Assembly: GCA_009917545.1 (NCBI GenBank)
Contig: QZDW01000002.1
Location: 226,921-290,920 of the forward strand
From: a bacterium 1XD42-76
Lineage (GTDB): Bacteria; Bacillota; Clostridia; Lachnospirales; Lachnospiraceae
Direction of reading: 5' to 3'
DNA: 64,000 bases
The translations under genes and the position numbers were made by a program. This document shows, in pieces, positions 37,060 to 46,878 of this stretch. The notes under the pieces were generated by a model. It was given only the letters and a program-made list of their open reading frames with translations, did no database searches and was not told the DNA's origin. The number at the start of each line of letters is the position of its first letter. Within the stretch, counting starts at the first letter, position 1.

Positions 37060-37929
37060 ATGAATCATCCAATCACCGGGCATACCGGGCTTATCTGCCT
37101 CCTGGGAAGCCCCTGTTCCCACAGTATTTCTCCTATGATGCACAACACTGCCTTTGAATCGCTGGGGCTGGATTACCGCTATCTCGCCTTTGACGTAGAC
37201 GAAGCAGGCCTTGAAACGGCCGTCGAGGGCTTAAAAACGCTCGGCGCCCGCGGTTTCAATCTTACCATGCCAAACAAGAATAAAATGCTTTCCCTCTGCG
37301 ACCGCCTTTCCCCTGCGGCAGAGATCATCGGCGCTGTTAATACGGTCGTAAACGATAACGGTATTCTCACTGGGCATAATACGGACGGAATCGGCTACAT
37401 GCAGTCCGTCAAATATACCGGTTATAACATAATCGGTAAAAAAATGACTCTTATTGGCGCAGGCGGCGCCGCTACTGCTATCTGTGTCCAGGCAGCTTTG
37501 GATGGGGTCCGTGAAATCTCCGTTTTTCTCAGGCGGTCAAGCCGTTTTTATGATCGGGCAGAGCAGACGGTATATGAACTGTCCGGAAAAACCTCATGTC
37601 AAATCCGGCTCTGTGACTTTTCTGACCCAGAGCTTTTGAAAAGGGAGCTTGCAGACAGCGATATCCTCACGAATGCCACTTCCCTTGGTATGGCCCCTGA
37701 CACGGATCGCTGCCCGGTCCCTGATGCTTCCTTCCTTGCAGACAGGCTGATTGTCTCTGATATCATTTATAACCCGGGGGAAACCATATTGTTGCAAATG
37801 GCGAAGTCAAAAGGGCTTCCCTGTTTTAACGGTCTCTTTATGCTGCTCTTTCAGGGCGCTGAGGCGTTCCGGCTCTGGACCGGGGCAAATATGCCCGTTA
37901 CACTTGTCAAAAATGTCTGTTTTTCATGA
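37060..37929 (+). CDS. aroE: Shikimate dehydrogenase
   Basis: Reduces 3-dehydroshikimate with NADPH. The ATG at 37060 follows TGGAGG and is preferred over an in-frame ATG 30 bases earlier. 289 residues: GSPCSHSISPMMHN binds shikimate, NLTMPNKNKM carries the catalytic Lys region, GHNTDGIGY carries the catalytic Asp, and LIGAGGAATAI is the dinucleotide-binding loop. The C-terminus has MLLFQGAEAFRLWTG. With divergent aroK it forms a small aromatic-pathway locus. Confidence 0.96.
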   Translation: MNHPITGHTGLICLLGSPCSHSISPMMHNTAFESLGLDYRYLAFDVDEAGLETAVEGLKTLGARGFNLTMPNKNKMLSLCDRLSPAAEIIGAVNTVVNDNGILTGHNTDGIGYMQSVKYTGYNIIGKKMTLIGAGGAATAICVQAALDGVREISVFLRRSSRFYDRAEQTVYELSGKTSCQIRLCDFSDPELLKRELADSDILTNATSLGMAPDTDRCPVPDASFLADRLIVSDIIYNPGETILLQMAKSKGLPCFNGLFMLLFQGAEAFRLWTGANMPVTLVKNVCFS

Positions 37930-37986
37930 CAGACGATTCGTCTGTCAGAGGGACAATCGCAAGCAGTATATGATTCACCGTTTATA

Positions 37987-38056
37987 GGAGAACTCCATGC
38001 GCCTACGGGTGAACGCGCAATATACACGAAAGAGATTCCGGCGCATTGGGCATATC
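37987..38056 (-). repeat. Dispersed structured repeat, partial copy C
   Basis: Contains TGCGCCTACGGGTGAACGCG and CCGGCGCATTGGGCATA, the tail part of the repeat. The hairpin part is gone. Between it and 38248 there is an unassigned GGGGCA...TGCCCC hairpin at about 38131-38153 without a T run, and no gene. Confidence 0.65.
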
Positions 38057-38248
38057 TGCTGTTAAGGCATGGATTCCATTATACATGAATCCGGCAAAAA
38101 AGTTAAGTAAAAATTTACGGGGCAGCAAGACATATTGCCCCGCTGCTCCGTAACATGAAATTATATACAAAAAAATCATTTACCGTACACTTTATACAGA
38201 AAATCGTCTCTGCCATCCAGGTTCGTGGAAATTGACAGCAGACAGTGA

Positions 38249-39025
38249 TTACTCGCTCTCCGCAACCTCTTTTGCCATTCCCAGCATTTCCTCCGCACTC
38301 AGGCTGTCCTCAAAGGTATACAGGCTGTAGAGGACGCCGTCCTGAACCCAGCTTACGTGCAGACTGTTAATGAGTTCAACCTTATCGCTTCCGTAGCCCA
38401 CATTTAACTTTCCTTCCTCGATAAGCTTCTCTTCAGCCTCTGTGATCTGATAATCCGGAGGCACGAATTTGTTCGCCAGCTTTCTGTACCGAAGCTCCAC
38501 GCCGTTATCCAATGTCATGATCTGATCTGCTATTTCAGACGAAGTGCCCAGACGGGTTGCCGAAAATGACACATCCTTCTTTCCCTGTTTTTTATAAGAA
38601 AAGTTCATCATGGTCTCTGATTCCATCGCGTTATGATTCTCGTCATGCGTCTGCTTGTATTCCGGCATTGCGTACTGGAAGGTATAGCCATTGGAAAAGC
38701 TTTCCACTGTTTTCACGGAAGCGTCATATCCGTTCTGCATGGCTTTTGCCGTTGCAAAATCCTTTACTTCCTCATTGTGAGAGGAGTGCGATGATGTGTA
38801 ACTTGGTTTTCCCACGGCAACTGCCGTAATACTTCCCAGCACACAAATTGCTGCTGCTACGATAGCAACCTTTTTCCAACCTCTATGTTTCATATGTTCT
38901 GCCTCCTTAATTCGTTGTTCGACCTTTGTCTGAATCCTCTGGCTTGTCAGTGCGTCCACATGGACGTCCTGTGCCTTTTTTTCAAGCGTTTCTCTTATTC
39001 TCTGTTCTAAGATAGAATCGTCCAT
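38249..39025 (-). CDS. Membrane-anchored anti-sigma-factor-like protein
   Basis: 258 residues: a cytoplasmic N-terminal helix region (residues 1-45), one membrane helix near 50-68 (VAIVAAAICVLGSITAVAVG), and an extracellular domain of 190 residues with no named motif. It overlaps the ECF sigma gene by 19 bp and follows it, the standard order for a sigma/anti-sigma pair. It most likely binds the sigma factor through its N-terminus. The signal sensed outside the cell is unknown. Confidence 0.78.
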   Translation of the reverse strand: MDDSILEQRIRETLEKKAQDVHVDALTSQRIQTKVEQRIKEAEHMKHRGWKKVAIVAAAICVLGSITAVAVGKPSYTSSHSSHNEEVKDFATAKAMQNGYDASVKTVESFSNGYTFQYAMPEYKQTHDENHNAMESETMMNFSYKKQGKKDVSFSATRLGTSSEIADQIMTLDNGVELRYRKLANKFVPPDYQITEAEEKLIEEGKLNVGYGSDKVELINSLHVSWVQDGVLYSLYTFEDSLSAEEMLGMAKEVAESE

Positions 39026-39573
39026 GTCCTTCCTCCATTTTTCTCACTTTCCTGCAAAAGCTCTTTTAATTTTGCTTTTCCGTGGAACAACCGTGATTTT
39101 ACGGTTCCCTCCATGCATCCCAGAGCCTTTGCGATCTCTTTGATTGACATCTGGCTGTAATAGTAGAGAACGATCACTGCCCGCTGCTTGACCGGAAGTG
39201 CTTCGATGGCAGAGTACAGGGCCTTTTCCTCCTCACGCAGGATCACTTCCTTCAGAGTCTCTGTCGGATCCGGAATATCTCCCGCATAAGGCTCTGCAAC
39301 CGGCTGCTCCTTCTTTGTCCTCCGGCAGATTTTCCAGGCGTTGCGGGACAGAGTTCGATAAAACCATCCCTTAAAAGCCTCTGGATTTTTAATCTGATTC
39401 CGGTATAAAAAGCAGGCTGCGAATGTCTCCTGAACAATGTCTTCGCTGTCAGCGTGATTGCCGGAAATCAGATATGCGGCTCTCAGAGCCTGCGGCTGAT
39501 ATCGTTCCATGATGTGTGTAAAAGCGTCTCTGTCACCAGCGATCATTTGCTTTACCAGCTCTGCTTCTTCCAT
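39007..39573 (-). CDS. ECF-type RNA polymerase sigma factor
   Basis: 188 residues with region 2 (FTHIMERYQPQALRAAYLIS and SEDIVQETFAACFLYRNQI) and region 4 (ALPVKQRAVIVLYYYSQMSI, then KEIAKALGCMEGTVKSRLFHGKAKL as the -35-binding helix-turn-helix). Start at 39573 after GGAAGGAGG. It directs an unknown regulon, likely including its own operon with the downstream anti-sigma gene. Confidence 0.93.
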   Translation of the reverse strand: MEEAELVKQMIAGDRDAFTHIMERYQPQALRAAYLISGNHADSEDIVQETFAACFLYRNQIKNPEAFKGWFYRTLSRNAWKICRRTKKEQPVAEPYAGDIPDPTETLKEVILREEEKALYSAIEALPVKQRAVIVLYYYSQMSIKEIAKALGCMEGTVKSRLFHGKAKLKELLQESEKNGGRTWTILS

Positions 39574-39655
39574 GCATATCCTCCTTCCCTCTCATTTCCT
39601 CCTTCGCCTTTTTTGGTGCACCTGCTATATAGAGGTATCTACGCAAAAAAAGGTT

Positions 39656-39690
39656 CAAAAAAAGTTCCATAAATCACTTTATGGAACCTT
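39656..39690 (-). terminator. Intrinsic terminator after efp
   Basis: On the minus strand AAGGTTCCATAAA pairs with TTTATGGAAC around GTGA and is followed by seven T residues. It lies 70 bp past the efp stop. Confidence 0.85.
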
Positions 39691-39763
39691 CAGCCTGTAT
39701 CTTTATGATTTTGTCCTGAAAAATAACACTTCAGACAGCCTTCCTCTCCCGTCACGCTGCGGG

Positions 39764-40321
39764 TTAGGCTCTGGATAAATATTCTCCCGTACGTGTATCA
39801 ATCTTTACCTTATCTCCCTGATTTACAAACAGGGGAACATTGATCTGTGCTCCTGTCTCAACCGTAGCCGGCTTTGTCGCTCCAGTAGCGGTATCTCCCT
39901 TAAAGCCAGGTTCGGTATCTGTAATCTCTAACTCAACAAATAACGGAGCCTCAACCGAGAATACATTTCCATTGTAGGAGCACACCTTGACTGTGTCATT
40001 CTCTTTCACAAACTTCAAAGCATCTCCAACCACGTCCTGATTCAAAGCAACCTGCTCGTATGTGTTGTTATCCATGAAATTGTATAACTCACCGTCTGCA
40101 TACAGATACTGCATGTCCACACGGTCAATTCTTGCTGCCGGGAATTTCTCTGTCGGACGGAACGTTCTCTCCACTACGCCGCCATTGATTACGTTTTTCA
40201 GCTTTGTTCTGACAAAAGCAGCGCCCTTGCCCGGCTTTACATGCTGGAACTCAAGAATCTGCATGACTTGTCCGTCAATCTCGAGCGTAACACCGTTCCT
40301 AAAATCACCCGCTGATATCAT
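39764..40321 (-). CDS. efp: Elongation factor P
   Basis: Rescues ribosomes stalled at polyproline runs. 185 residues, three OB-like domains. The loop [17 protein letters not shown] places Lys32 at the tip that carries the post-translational modification in other bacteria. The C-terminal signature [20 protein letters not shown] is present. Start ATG at 40321 after AAGGAGG. It has its own promoter and terminator. Confidence 0.97.
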   Translation of the reverse strand: MISAGDFRNGVTLEIDGQVMQILEFQHVKPGKGAAFVRTKLKNVINGGVVERTFRPTEKFPAARIDRVDMQYLYADGELYNFMDNNTYEQVALNQDVVGDALKFVKENDTVKVCSYNGNVFSVEAPLFVELEITDTEPGFKGDTATGATKPATVETGAQINVPLFVNQGDKVKIDTRTGEYLSRA

Positions 40322-40389
40322 AAATGATATTCCTCCTTAAAATCTGTTTGCAGCCGTCCTTTTCCTGGCCAGACGGCTGATTCTACCCT

Positions 40390-40418
40390 ATTTTATACTA
40401 TAATCCATCCCATTTCAA
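40390..40418 (-). promoter_or_regulatory. Sigma-A promoter of efp
   Basis: On the minus strand -35 TTGAAA (40418-40413), 17-bp spacer, -10 TAAAAT (40395-40390). It stands between the yqeG stop and the efp start. Confidence 0.6.
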
Positions 40419-40425
40419 CTGTTTT

Positions 40426-40932
40426 TTACAAAACCTTTCTGCGCCTGTAGAAGTACAGCACCACTGCCTCCAGATATCGCTTGAGTACGATCTGGATCTC
40501 CTCATGCGGATCAATTGGCTTTACAAGAATGCTGTAAATACCGGCCCGCTTTGCCCCCCATATATCCGTGAACAGCTGATCTCCGATAAACAGCGTATCG
40601 GACCGGGCCGTCCCCATGCGCTTCATCGCCTTTTCGTAGCCTTTCCTGGAAGGCTTTTTCCCATTAAAAATATAGGGACTCTCTACACGTTTGGCAAACG
40701 GCGAGACTCTTGGCTCTTTATTATTTGACAGAATACAGGTGGAAAAACCAAGCTGATAAAGTTTGTTGAACAATCGGACTGCTTCCTCGTTTGCCGGAGC
40801 CCCGTGGGGAACCAGTGTATTGTCCACATCGAAAATAACTCCCCGATAGCCTTTCCTGTAAAGCTCTTCGAAGGGAATTCCATACGCACTGTCCGCGTAT
40901 TCGTCAGGGTAAAACATCCGGAGCATAGGCAC
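40426..40932 (-). CDS. YqeG-family HAD phosphatase
   Basis: 168 residues of HAD superfamily subclass IIIA. Motif I GVIFDVDNTLVPHG with nucleophile Asp, motif II CILSNNKE, Lys in KPSRKGYE and motif III FIGDQLFTDIWGAKRAG. The family includes YqeG of Bacillus and mitochondrial PGP phosphatase relatives, so the substrate might be phosphatidylglycerophosphate; that is inference. It overlaps nrdR by 29 bp. Confidence 0.9.
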   Translation of the reverse strand: MPMLRMFYPDEYADSAYGIPFEELYRKGYRGVIFDVDNTLVPHGAPANEEAVRLFNKLYQLGFSTCILSNNKEPRVSPFAKRVESPYIFNGKKPSRKGYEKAMKRMGTARSDTLFIGDQLFTDIWGAKRAGIYSILVKPIDPHEEIQIVLKRYLEAVVLYFYRRRKVL

Positions 40933-41389
40933 CCTCTTTATTTTTTAAGAATTTAGCCAGCTCATCCATAAAGGCGTTGACATCCGTAAATTCCCGGTAA
41001 ACCGATGCGAAACGGACATAGGCCACCTCGTCAACATCTTTAAGCTTCTTCATGACCAGCTCGCCGATCGTACTGGCAGGGATCTCTTTCTCTTCCATAT
41101 TAAAGATCAGGTTCTCAATCTCATCAATCAACTGGCTGATCTGCTGGGAAGAGACCGGCCGCTTATGGCAGGAAAGGAGGATCCCCTTTTCCACCTTGGA
41201 GCGGTCGTATGCCTCCCGGGAATCATCCTTCTTAATAATCATAAGCGGCATAGTCTCCAGCTTTTCGTAGGTCGTAAAACGTTTCCCGCACTGCTCGCAC
41301 TGGCGGCGCCGTCTGATGGAGCTGTTATCGTCCGCCGGACGTGAATCAATCACTTTTGTGTCAGATACGTTACAAAATGGGCACTTCAT
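40904..41389 (-). CDS. nrdR: Transcriptional repressor NrdR
   Basis: Represses ribonucleotide reductase genes by sensing ATP/dATP. 161 residues: zinc ribbon with Cys3, Cys6, Cys31, Cys34 and the basic run SSIRRRRQCEQCGKRF, then an ATP-cone domain beginning at MPLMIIKKDDSREAYDRSKV. No nrd genes lie in the window. It overlaps yqeG downstream. Confidence 0.97.
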   Translation of the reverse strand: MKCPFCNVSDTKVIDSRPADDNSSIRRRRQCEQCGKRFTTYEKLETMPLMIIKKDDSREAYDRSKVEKGILLSCHKRPVSSQQISQLIDEIENLIFNMEEKEIPASTIGELVMKKLKDVDEVAYVRFASVYREFTDVNAFMDELAKFLKNKEGAYAPDVLP

Positions 41390-41478
41390 ATCGGTTCCCT
41401 CCCTGCAAACTTAAGAACTCTGTCACATCGCTCTCTTTCCCTTATTCTATCACAAAGAAAGCTTTTGTGGCAAGTCTT

Positions 41479-41748
41479 TTATCCGTGCGGAGGCTTTTCC
41501 TTGGGCGGTTTTTCTTCAAGCTTTACGAGTACAATATCATCTCCGATCTGACAGACATCCCCGTAAGGGATAATAAACTCCTTTTCCCGCCCTAAAAATC
41601 CACACACACAGCCCGGACCGGGGATAATGAGCGCTTTGATGACTCCGGTACATGGATCAAACTCGATATCCCCTACAAACCCGAGCCGCTTACAGTCACA
41701 GATATTGATGACTTCACGACGTTTCAGCTCACACATACGCATCGGCAT
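41479..41748 (-). CDS. YlmC/YmxH-family PRC-barrel sporulation protein
   Basis: 89 residues with the PRC-barrel pattern CELKRREVINICDCKRLGFV then GDIEFDPCTGVIKALIIPG and the end segment IIPYGDVCQIGDDIVLVKL. Members of this family are expressed in sporulation in Bacillus and are common in Clostridia. A Pro/Lys tail follows. The role is not known. Confidence 0.88.
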   Translation of the reverse strand: MPMRMCELKRREVINICDCKRLGFVGDIEFDPCTGVIKALIIPGPGCVCGFLGREKEFIIPYGDVCQIGDDIVLVKLEEKPPKEKPPHG

Positions 41749-41855
41749 TTCTCCGCAAAGCGGTTCTTACTGCCATCGTATGCGCAAATACCGAAAAAGT
41801 TACTCGTATCCAAAACAACCACAGACTACGGTCAGAATAGCCGTGCCTTTCATGA

Positions 41856-42473
41856 TTACAGTCTGTTCTTAAAATACCCTTCTGCACAGTAAATTGCCCC
41901 TGCCGGATTATGAGCCAGTACGCGGTCCTTCACGATCAGGGCTGTCACCATTGCCTCAGAATAGCGGATGAAAAGGGAATCATGTCCGACACAGAGCCCT
42001 ACTGTGATGTTAAACTCTGTTTTCTGCTCATTTAAAAGTTTAGCCTGGAGAATCGGATTGCACATCGTCTCGTGCTGTCCCGGCTTTAATTTCTTGTCAT
42101 CCGGAATCCCTACCTCTGACTTATCAATATCTCCGGATTTGCAGACTGCAGAAACCACTTCGATCCCATTCTTTCTGAGCAGATCAGCCACTACTCTGGC
42201 TTCCTTGGAAAGGCCGATACAGAAAGCAAGCCCCACCTTTTTATAGCCCATCCGTTTACAGAACTCCACGGTCTCTTTTAATCTGGGCCACTGGCAGTAT
42301 CCGTCGTGCTCCAATACGGACGAGGTCACGAAGAAACGGTTGATTTCCGGCTTCCCATATTCCTCTTTAACCTCTTCCACCAGCTCCTTATTCCGAATCG
42401 GACAGTTTTTTGGCATATTCTCCGGCTCTGCCTCGCGGCAGGCATGAATGTTACAATTTGCACATGTATACAT
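41856..42473 (-). CDS. DUF1847 cysteine-rich metal-binding protein
   Basis: 205 residues from the ATG at 42473 (AAAGGAGAGGAG upstream). Cys-rich N-terminus YTCANCNIHACRE with CPIRN, then KVGLAFCIGLSKEARVVADL, CNPILQAKLLNE and GLCVGHDSLFIRYSEA, all conserved features of DUF1847. Probably binds a metal or cluster. Function unknown. Confidence 0.88.
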   Translation of the reverse strand: MYTCANCNIHACREAEPENMPKNCPIRNKELVEEVKEEYGKPEINRFFVTSSVLEHDGYCQWPRLKETVEFCKRMGYKKVGLAFCIGLSKEARVVADLLRKNGIEVVSAVCKSGDIDKSEVGIPDDKKLKPGQHETMCNPILQAKLLNEQKTEFNITVGLCVGHDSLFIRYSEAMVTALIVKDRVLAHNPAGAIYCAEGYFKNRL

Positions 42474-42530
42474 GATAACTCCTCTCCTTTTCAAAGTATT
42501 TTTATCGTCGGCGCTTCCGGCGCCTTCCCC

Positions 42531-43352
42531 TTACTGTTTCCGCCACCGCAATGCGCGCTCCGGAAGCAGCCTGGCGGCATTCCCTCCCAGCATTTTCGCC
42601 TTTTCCTCTGCGGAAAAGCAGCTGTTTTTGATATAATGGATGGCTGCCTGCTCCGTCCCATACGGGAAATCGCTTCCAAAGACGACCCGCTCCGGCCCCA
42701 TCGCCTCCACGATACGCTCAAAATCCTCCAGGGGCTGGCGTTCTGCACTCATAGCCGTATCAATCCATACGTTTTCCGGGAAGTTGTACAGTTCCCGTTC
42801 TTCCCCCGGATCCGTTGAACGGCCTCCCATATGGGCAAGAATGACCGGCACATCTGGCACAAGACGGAGGATCCCGGCCAGCCCGGAAGGATACAGGTCA
42901 TACGGGCTCCAAACCCTGGCGCTCCCGCAATGAATCAGCACCGGAAGGCGCAGATGATTGATGCGCTTCCACATCGCATGATATCGTTCGTCCGGAAGGA
43001 ATACTTTCTGAAACGGCGGGTGAAACTTGACACCAGAAAACCCCATGTCCTCCAGCCGCTCAAGCTCCTCCTCCACATGCGCACAGTCCGGATGGAGCCC
43101 GCCGAAAGATATAATTCCCGGCCTCATGACCTCTCTGGCAAAACGGTTCACATCCCGCTGTGTCTCCGGCTTTGATACCACTGGCTGCACGATGGACAGG
43201 CAGATTCCCTCTTCCTGCATCCTGGAAAGCAGGTTTTCCTTTACCGGCAGATTTTCGTATGCATCATGCTCGCGCCCTGCTACTTTCATGGCCCTGCGGG
43301 CCAGGACGGACGGGTAGATATGCGTATGGATATCAATGATGCACTCCGGCAT
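42531..43352 (-). CDS. Amidohydrolase-family metal-dependent hydrolase
   Basis: 273 residues, TIM-barrel of the amidohydrolase-2 type. IDIHTHIYP supplies the first metal ligands, PVLIHCGS and VILAHMGG the next His residues, and VVFGSDFPYGTE the catalytic Asp. The substrate is unknown; relatives include ACMS decarboxylases and resorcylate-type enzymes. Its ATG lies one base after the pepC stop, so translation is probably coupled. Confidence 0.88.
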   Translation of the reverse strand: MPECIIDIHTHIYPSVLARRAMKVAGREHDAYENLPVKENLLSRMQEEGICLSIVQPVVSKPETQRDVNRFAREVMRPGIISFGGLHPDCAHVEEELERLEDMGFSGVKFHPPFQKVFLPDERYHAMWKRINHLRLPVLIHCGSARVWSPYDLYPSGLAGILRLVPDVPVILAHMGGRSTDPGEERELYNFPENVWIDTAMSAERQPLEDFERIVEAMGPERVVFGSDFPYGTEQAAIHYIKNSCFSAEEKAKMLGGNAARLLPERALRWRKQ

Positions 43353-43353
43353 G

Positions 43354-44688
43354 CTACGCTAATGATCCCATCGGATCCCACGGCTCGAGGACAGCCGGTT
43401 CGCCCTCGTATTCCTTCTGCTCCTCTTTTGTAAGGTATTTCTTATTCACGACCACCTGGTACATGTATTCGTCAAACCATGCGTCGGACATGACAAAATA
43501 TCCTTTTTTCCCACGGTCCTCCCCCCAGCTGTTTTCCACACGCCAGCGGTTGGGCGTTCCGTTTTCATCGAGGTTGACGCCCATAAATACCATTGCATGC
43601 GTCATCAGGCTCTGTCCGTAATCCAGGCGCTCTGCCTTTGTCATCGGGAAGTCTGTGCCAAACATATCCTCCAGACGATACATATCCAGATCCATCACTC
43701 CGTCCTCGCGCGAGGAACGTTTCCCCACATCACAGCCAAACCATACGGGCTCGCCGTCCTTCATCTGGGCAACTGCCACTCTCTTTAACTCCTCAATGGG
43801 CAGATTGAGGTAGCGTACCTGGCGTCCTTCCTTCACGTTCCCAAGGAATCTGACTGTAAAACTCTGATGGAATGGCTTATCCGCAGTAGGCGCGTTGATC
43901 AGGCTCACATACTCGTTTAAATCTATATTGATATACTTTTTGTAAAAATCCTGCGGTGACAGGCCCAATGCTCTGTGGAATGTACCGTCCTTGGCGGTCA
44001 CTTCGAAATCAAACTGCTTCGGCGGCTCTCCCAGGCAGACACAGAGAATGTTGTAGACCTCACGCAGCATCCCTTCCTTTTCCCCGATGAGTTCTTCTTT
44101 ACTCTTCCCTGCCTGGTATCCCTTTCTAAGGCTGCAGGCAAAGCCGCGGAGCTTCTCAGTCAGATACACATTCATTTCCTTTGTCATGGAAGAAACTGCC
44201 GTCTCCGGCATCGCGTATTTGGGAACCACGCCATATTTGCCAATCAGGCTGCAAATCATATCCCACTGGCCGCCATCATTCAGCGGAGCCGTTAAAAGCC
44301 AGGAGATCAGGCGGCCCTCTGTGGGCTCGTCAAGGGTCCCGAGGATATTTTCCAGGAAATAATTTGTCTTTTCCAGCTTGTCATAAAAGAGCGTATAGTT
44401 CTGCGAAAGCTCGAAATCTTCGAGATTGAGGCTATGTATCATATGGAAGCGCAGCACATTCATGGCCGCAAACATCCAGCAGCGCCCGCTCTGCTTCTGC
44501 GCTGTGATCTTTCCCTGCTTTAAGGTCAGGGAAAACTCATGCGTCGTCCTGCGGAGTACCTCCTGATTCTTCGAGGCCTCATTGACGCCAGCGTTTGTCA
44601 CTGCCGTCATGGCTGCGCGGTTAGCCCGCTCGGCACGGAATGCCTCTTCAAATGCTTTGAGTTGTTCCAAAGTAACCGATTCCTTCAT
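43354..44688 (-). CDS. pepC: Aminopeptidase C (bleomycin-hydrolase type)
   Basis: 444 residues, papain-fold C1B peptidase. Catalytic Cys70 in QSGRCWMF, His in LMTHAMVFMG, Asn in VENSWGEDRGKKG. These enzymes are homohexamers and remove N-terminal residues from peptides in the cytoplasm. Start at 44688 after AAAGGAG. First gene of a two-gene unit with the amidohydrolase. Confidence 0.96.
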   Translation of the reverse strand: MKESVTLEQLKAFEEAFRAERANRAAMTAVTNAGVNEASKNQEVLRRTTHEFSLTLKQGKITAQKQSGRCWMFAAMNVLRFHMIHSLNLEDFELSQNYTLFYDKLEKTNYFLENILGTLDEPTEGRLISWLLTAPLNDGGQWDMICSLIGKYGVVPKYAMPETAVSSMTKEMNVYLTEKLRGFACSLRKGYQAGKSKEELIGEKEGMLREVYNILCVCLGEPPKQFDFEVTAKDGTFHRALGLSPQDFYKKYINIDLNEYVSLINAPTADKPFHQSFTVRFLGNVKEGRQVRYLNLPIEELKRVAVAQMKDGEPVWFGCDVGKRSSREDGVMDLDMYRLEDMFGTDFPMTKAERLDYGQSLMTHAMVFMGVNLDENGTPNRWRVENSWGEDRGKKGYFVMSDAWFDEYMYQVVVNKKYLTKEEQKEYEGEPAVLEPWDPMGSLA

Positions 44689-44754
44689 TTTTTGCTTCTC
44701 CTTTCCATTTTCTATCGTTTTGATTTTTGTTATGAATGCATTCCGTCATAGATG

Positions 44755-44868
44755 CAGTAAACCTTCAGGCGCCCGCAGGTAAGCGCGACGCCATGAATGA
44801 ACATAATTCAGGCGCGTTTGGCATACCTAAATGTATGACGCCTGCCGGCGGCGGGACCTTTGCAGTAA
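44755..44868 (-). repeat. Dispersed structured repeat, copy D
   Basis: Full-length minus-orientation copy: GCCTGCCGGCGGCGG hairpin region, TTTGGCATACC and TTCAGGCGCG arms, then GGCGCCCGCAGGTAAGCGC. It stands between prfC and pepC, 67 bp upstream of the pepC start. Confidence 0.85.
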
Positions 44869-44965
44869 TAAATACTCCATTTCATTGAAGCAGGCACTGC
44901 GCAGATCGCCTTAACCCTACCGTCTCCCTGGATCCTCATGACAAAACCCAGGTGCGCAGAGCGCA

Positions 44966-46558
44966 TCAGTTCCGTCCAAACTCACTGAGCCTGAGCTGCG
45001 GATTCCGCTCCTCAACCATACCCACGCTCCAGCTGTTGATGAACAGCAGAAGCGGGTTGCCCTTCAAGTCGCAGATACGTTTCATATCCGACGTTCCCTG
45101 TATTTTTGCCACATCGACTTCCTGCGGGTTCTCCACCCAGCGGATATATTCAAAAGGAAGCTGCTCCAGCTTCACTTCCACGTTATACTCATTTTTCAGG
45201 CGATAGATTAATACTTCGAATTGCAGCACACCGACGACGCCGACGATGATCTCCTCCATACCTGTGTTGAATTCCTGGAAAATCTGGATCGCGCCCTCCT
45301 GTGCAATCTGGCTGACGCCTTTGATAAACTGCTTGCGTTTCATCGTATCCATCTGCCGGACCCGTGCAAAATGCTCCGGTGCAAACGTAGGAATGCCCTC
45401 GAATTCGAAATGCCGGCCTGGTGCGCACAGCGTATCGCCGATGGAGAAGATACCCGGGTCGAACACGCCAATGATATCGCCTGCATACGCCTCCTCGATG
45501 ATCTTCCGGCTCTCGGCCATAAGCTGCTGCGGCTGTGTGAGACGTATCTTCTTGCCGCCCTGTACATGGTTTACCTCCATGCCGGCCTCAAACTTACCGG
45601 AACAGATGCGCATAAACGCGATCCTGTCACGGTGTGCTTTGTTCATATTCGCCTGAATCTTAAATACAAAGGCTGAAAAATCCTGATCGAACGGATCCAC
45701 TGCCCCGTCCATTGTCTTTCTGGGGAGCGGGGGCATTGTCATTGTGAGGAAATGCTCCAGAAACGTCTCCACACCGAAATTCGTGAGCGCTGAACCGAAA
45801 AATACCGGCGAAAGTTCGCCTGCACTCACAAGCTCCTGATTAAATTCGTCACTCGCCCCGTCAAGAAGCTCGATATCTTCCATAAGCTTTTCGTGAAAAT
45901 CCACGCCGAGCACAGCGTCTGCCTCATGGTCGGAAGCGTCAAAAGTACGGCTCGCCACCTCTTTCTGACCGCCCATCGCTGCCGTGAAGGTGATGATCTT
46001 CTTCGTCTGTCGGTCGTAAATCCCCTTAAAGCTCTTTCCGCAGCCAATCGGCCAATTCACCGGACATGTATGGATCCCCAGCACCTCCTCGATCTCGCTC
46101 ATCAATTCAAACGGATCCCTTGCCTCGCGGTCCATCTTATTAATAAAGGTAAAAATCGGGATATGGCGCATCACACACACTTTAAAAAGCTTGATCGTCT
46201 GCGCCTCCACACCCTTTGACCCGTCAATCACCATAACCGCAGAGTCGGCCGCCATGAGCGTCCGGTAAGTGTCCTCAGAAAAGTCCTGATGCCCCGGCGT
46301 ATCCAGAATATTAATACAATAACCGTCATAATGGAATTGCAGCACGGAAGAGGTCACAGAAATTCCCCTCTCCTTCTCAATCTCCATCCAGTCCGAGACC
46401 GCATGCTTCGTGGCCTTACGCCCCTTCACCGTCCCTGCCAGATTAATCGCGCCGCCATACAACAAAAATTTCTCCGTCAAAGTCGTCTTACCGGCATCCG
46501 GATGCGAAATAATCGCAAACGTCCGCCGCCTTTTTATCTCATCATCTAAAACTGCCAA
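44966..46558 (-). CDS. prfC: Peptide chain release factor 3
   Basis: GTPase that recycles RF1/RF2 from the ribosome. The best start is TTG at 46558, seven bases after GGAGG, giving AVLDDEIKRRRTFAI; an upstream ATG has no such signal. 530 residues: P-loop SHPDAGKTT, GRKATKHAVSDWMEIEKERG switch region, DTPGHQDF, NKMD, and the RF3-specific end FEYIRWVENP. The 320 bp between coaBC and prfC contain no gene. Confidence 0.95.
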   Translation of the reverse strand: MAVLDDEIKRRRTFAIISHPDAGKTTLTEKFLLYGGAINLAGTVKGRKATKHAVSDWMEIEKERGISVTSSVLQFHYDGYCINILDTPGHQDFSEDTYRTLMAADSAVMVIDGSKGVEAQTIKLFKVCVMRHIPIFTFINKMDREARDPFELMSEIEEVLGIHTCPVNWPIGCGKSFKGIYDRQTKKIITFTAAMGGQKEVASRTFDASDHEADAVLGVDFHEKLMEDIELLDGASDEFNQELVSAGELSPVFFGSALTNFGVETFLEHFLTMTMPPLPRKTMDGAVDPFDQDFSAFVFKIQANMNKAHRDRIAFMRICSGKFEAGMEVNHVQGGKKIRLTQPQQLMAESRKIIEEAYAGDIIGVFDPGIFSIGDTLCAPGRHFEFEGIPTFAPEHFARVRQMDTMKRKQFIKGVSQIAQEGAIQIFQEFNTGMEEIIVGVVGVLQFEVLIYRLKNEYNVEVKLEQLPFEYIRWVENPQEVDVAKIQGTSDMKRICDLKGNPLLLFINSWSVGMVEERNPQLRLSEFGRN

Positions 46559-46878
46559 GAAAAAACCTCCGATCTCTACAAAGTTGTCCCCATTCTCATT
46601 CATCCCCATTCCGCCGAACCATCATCCCCGGCCCGCAGCAGGCTCCAAAAATCGGTCAGTCTTCTGCCAATACCGCCTGCACCCAGCCCCAGAAAGACAG
46701 TAATACCTTTACATGGACTATCCTCAGCAGACTCAAAAAACGGTAATCTTTTCACTCACGCTGCCAAATACCAGGCCTTGAAGGAATGGTAAAACAGCAT
46801 CCGACATGTAAATCTGAGCGAAAGTGCCTTGGAAAATAATTTCCCATTCCTTTGAAGTGAAACACGGAATCCCTCTGC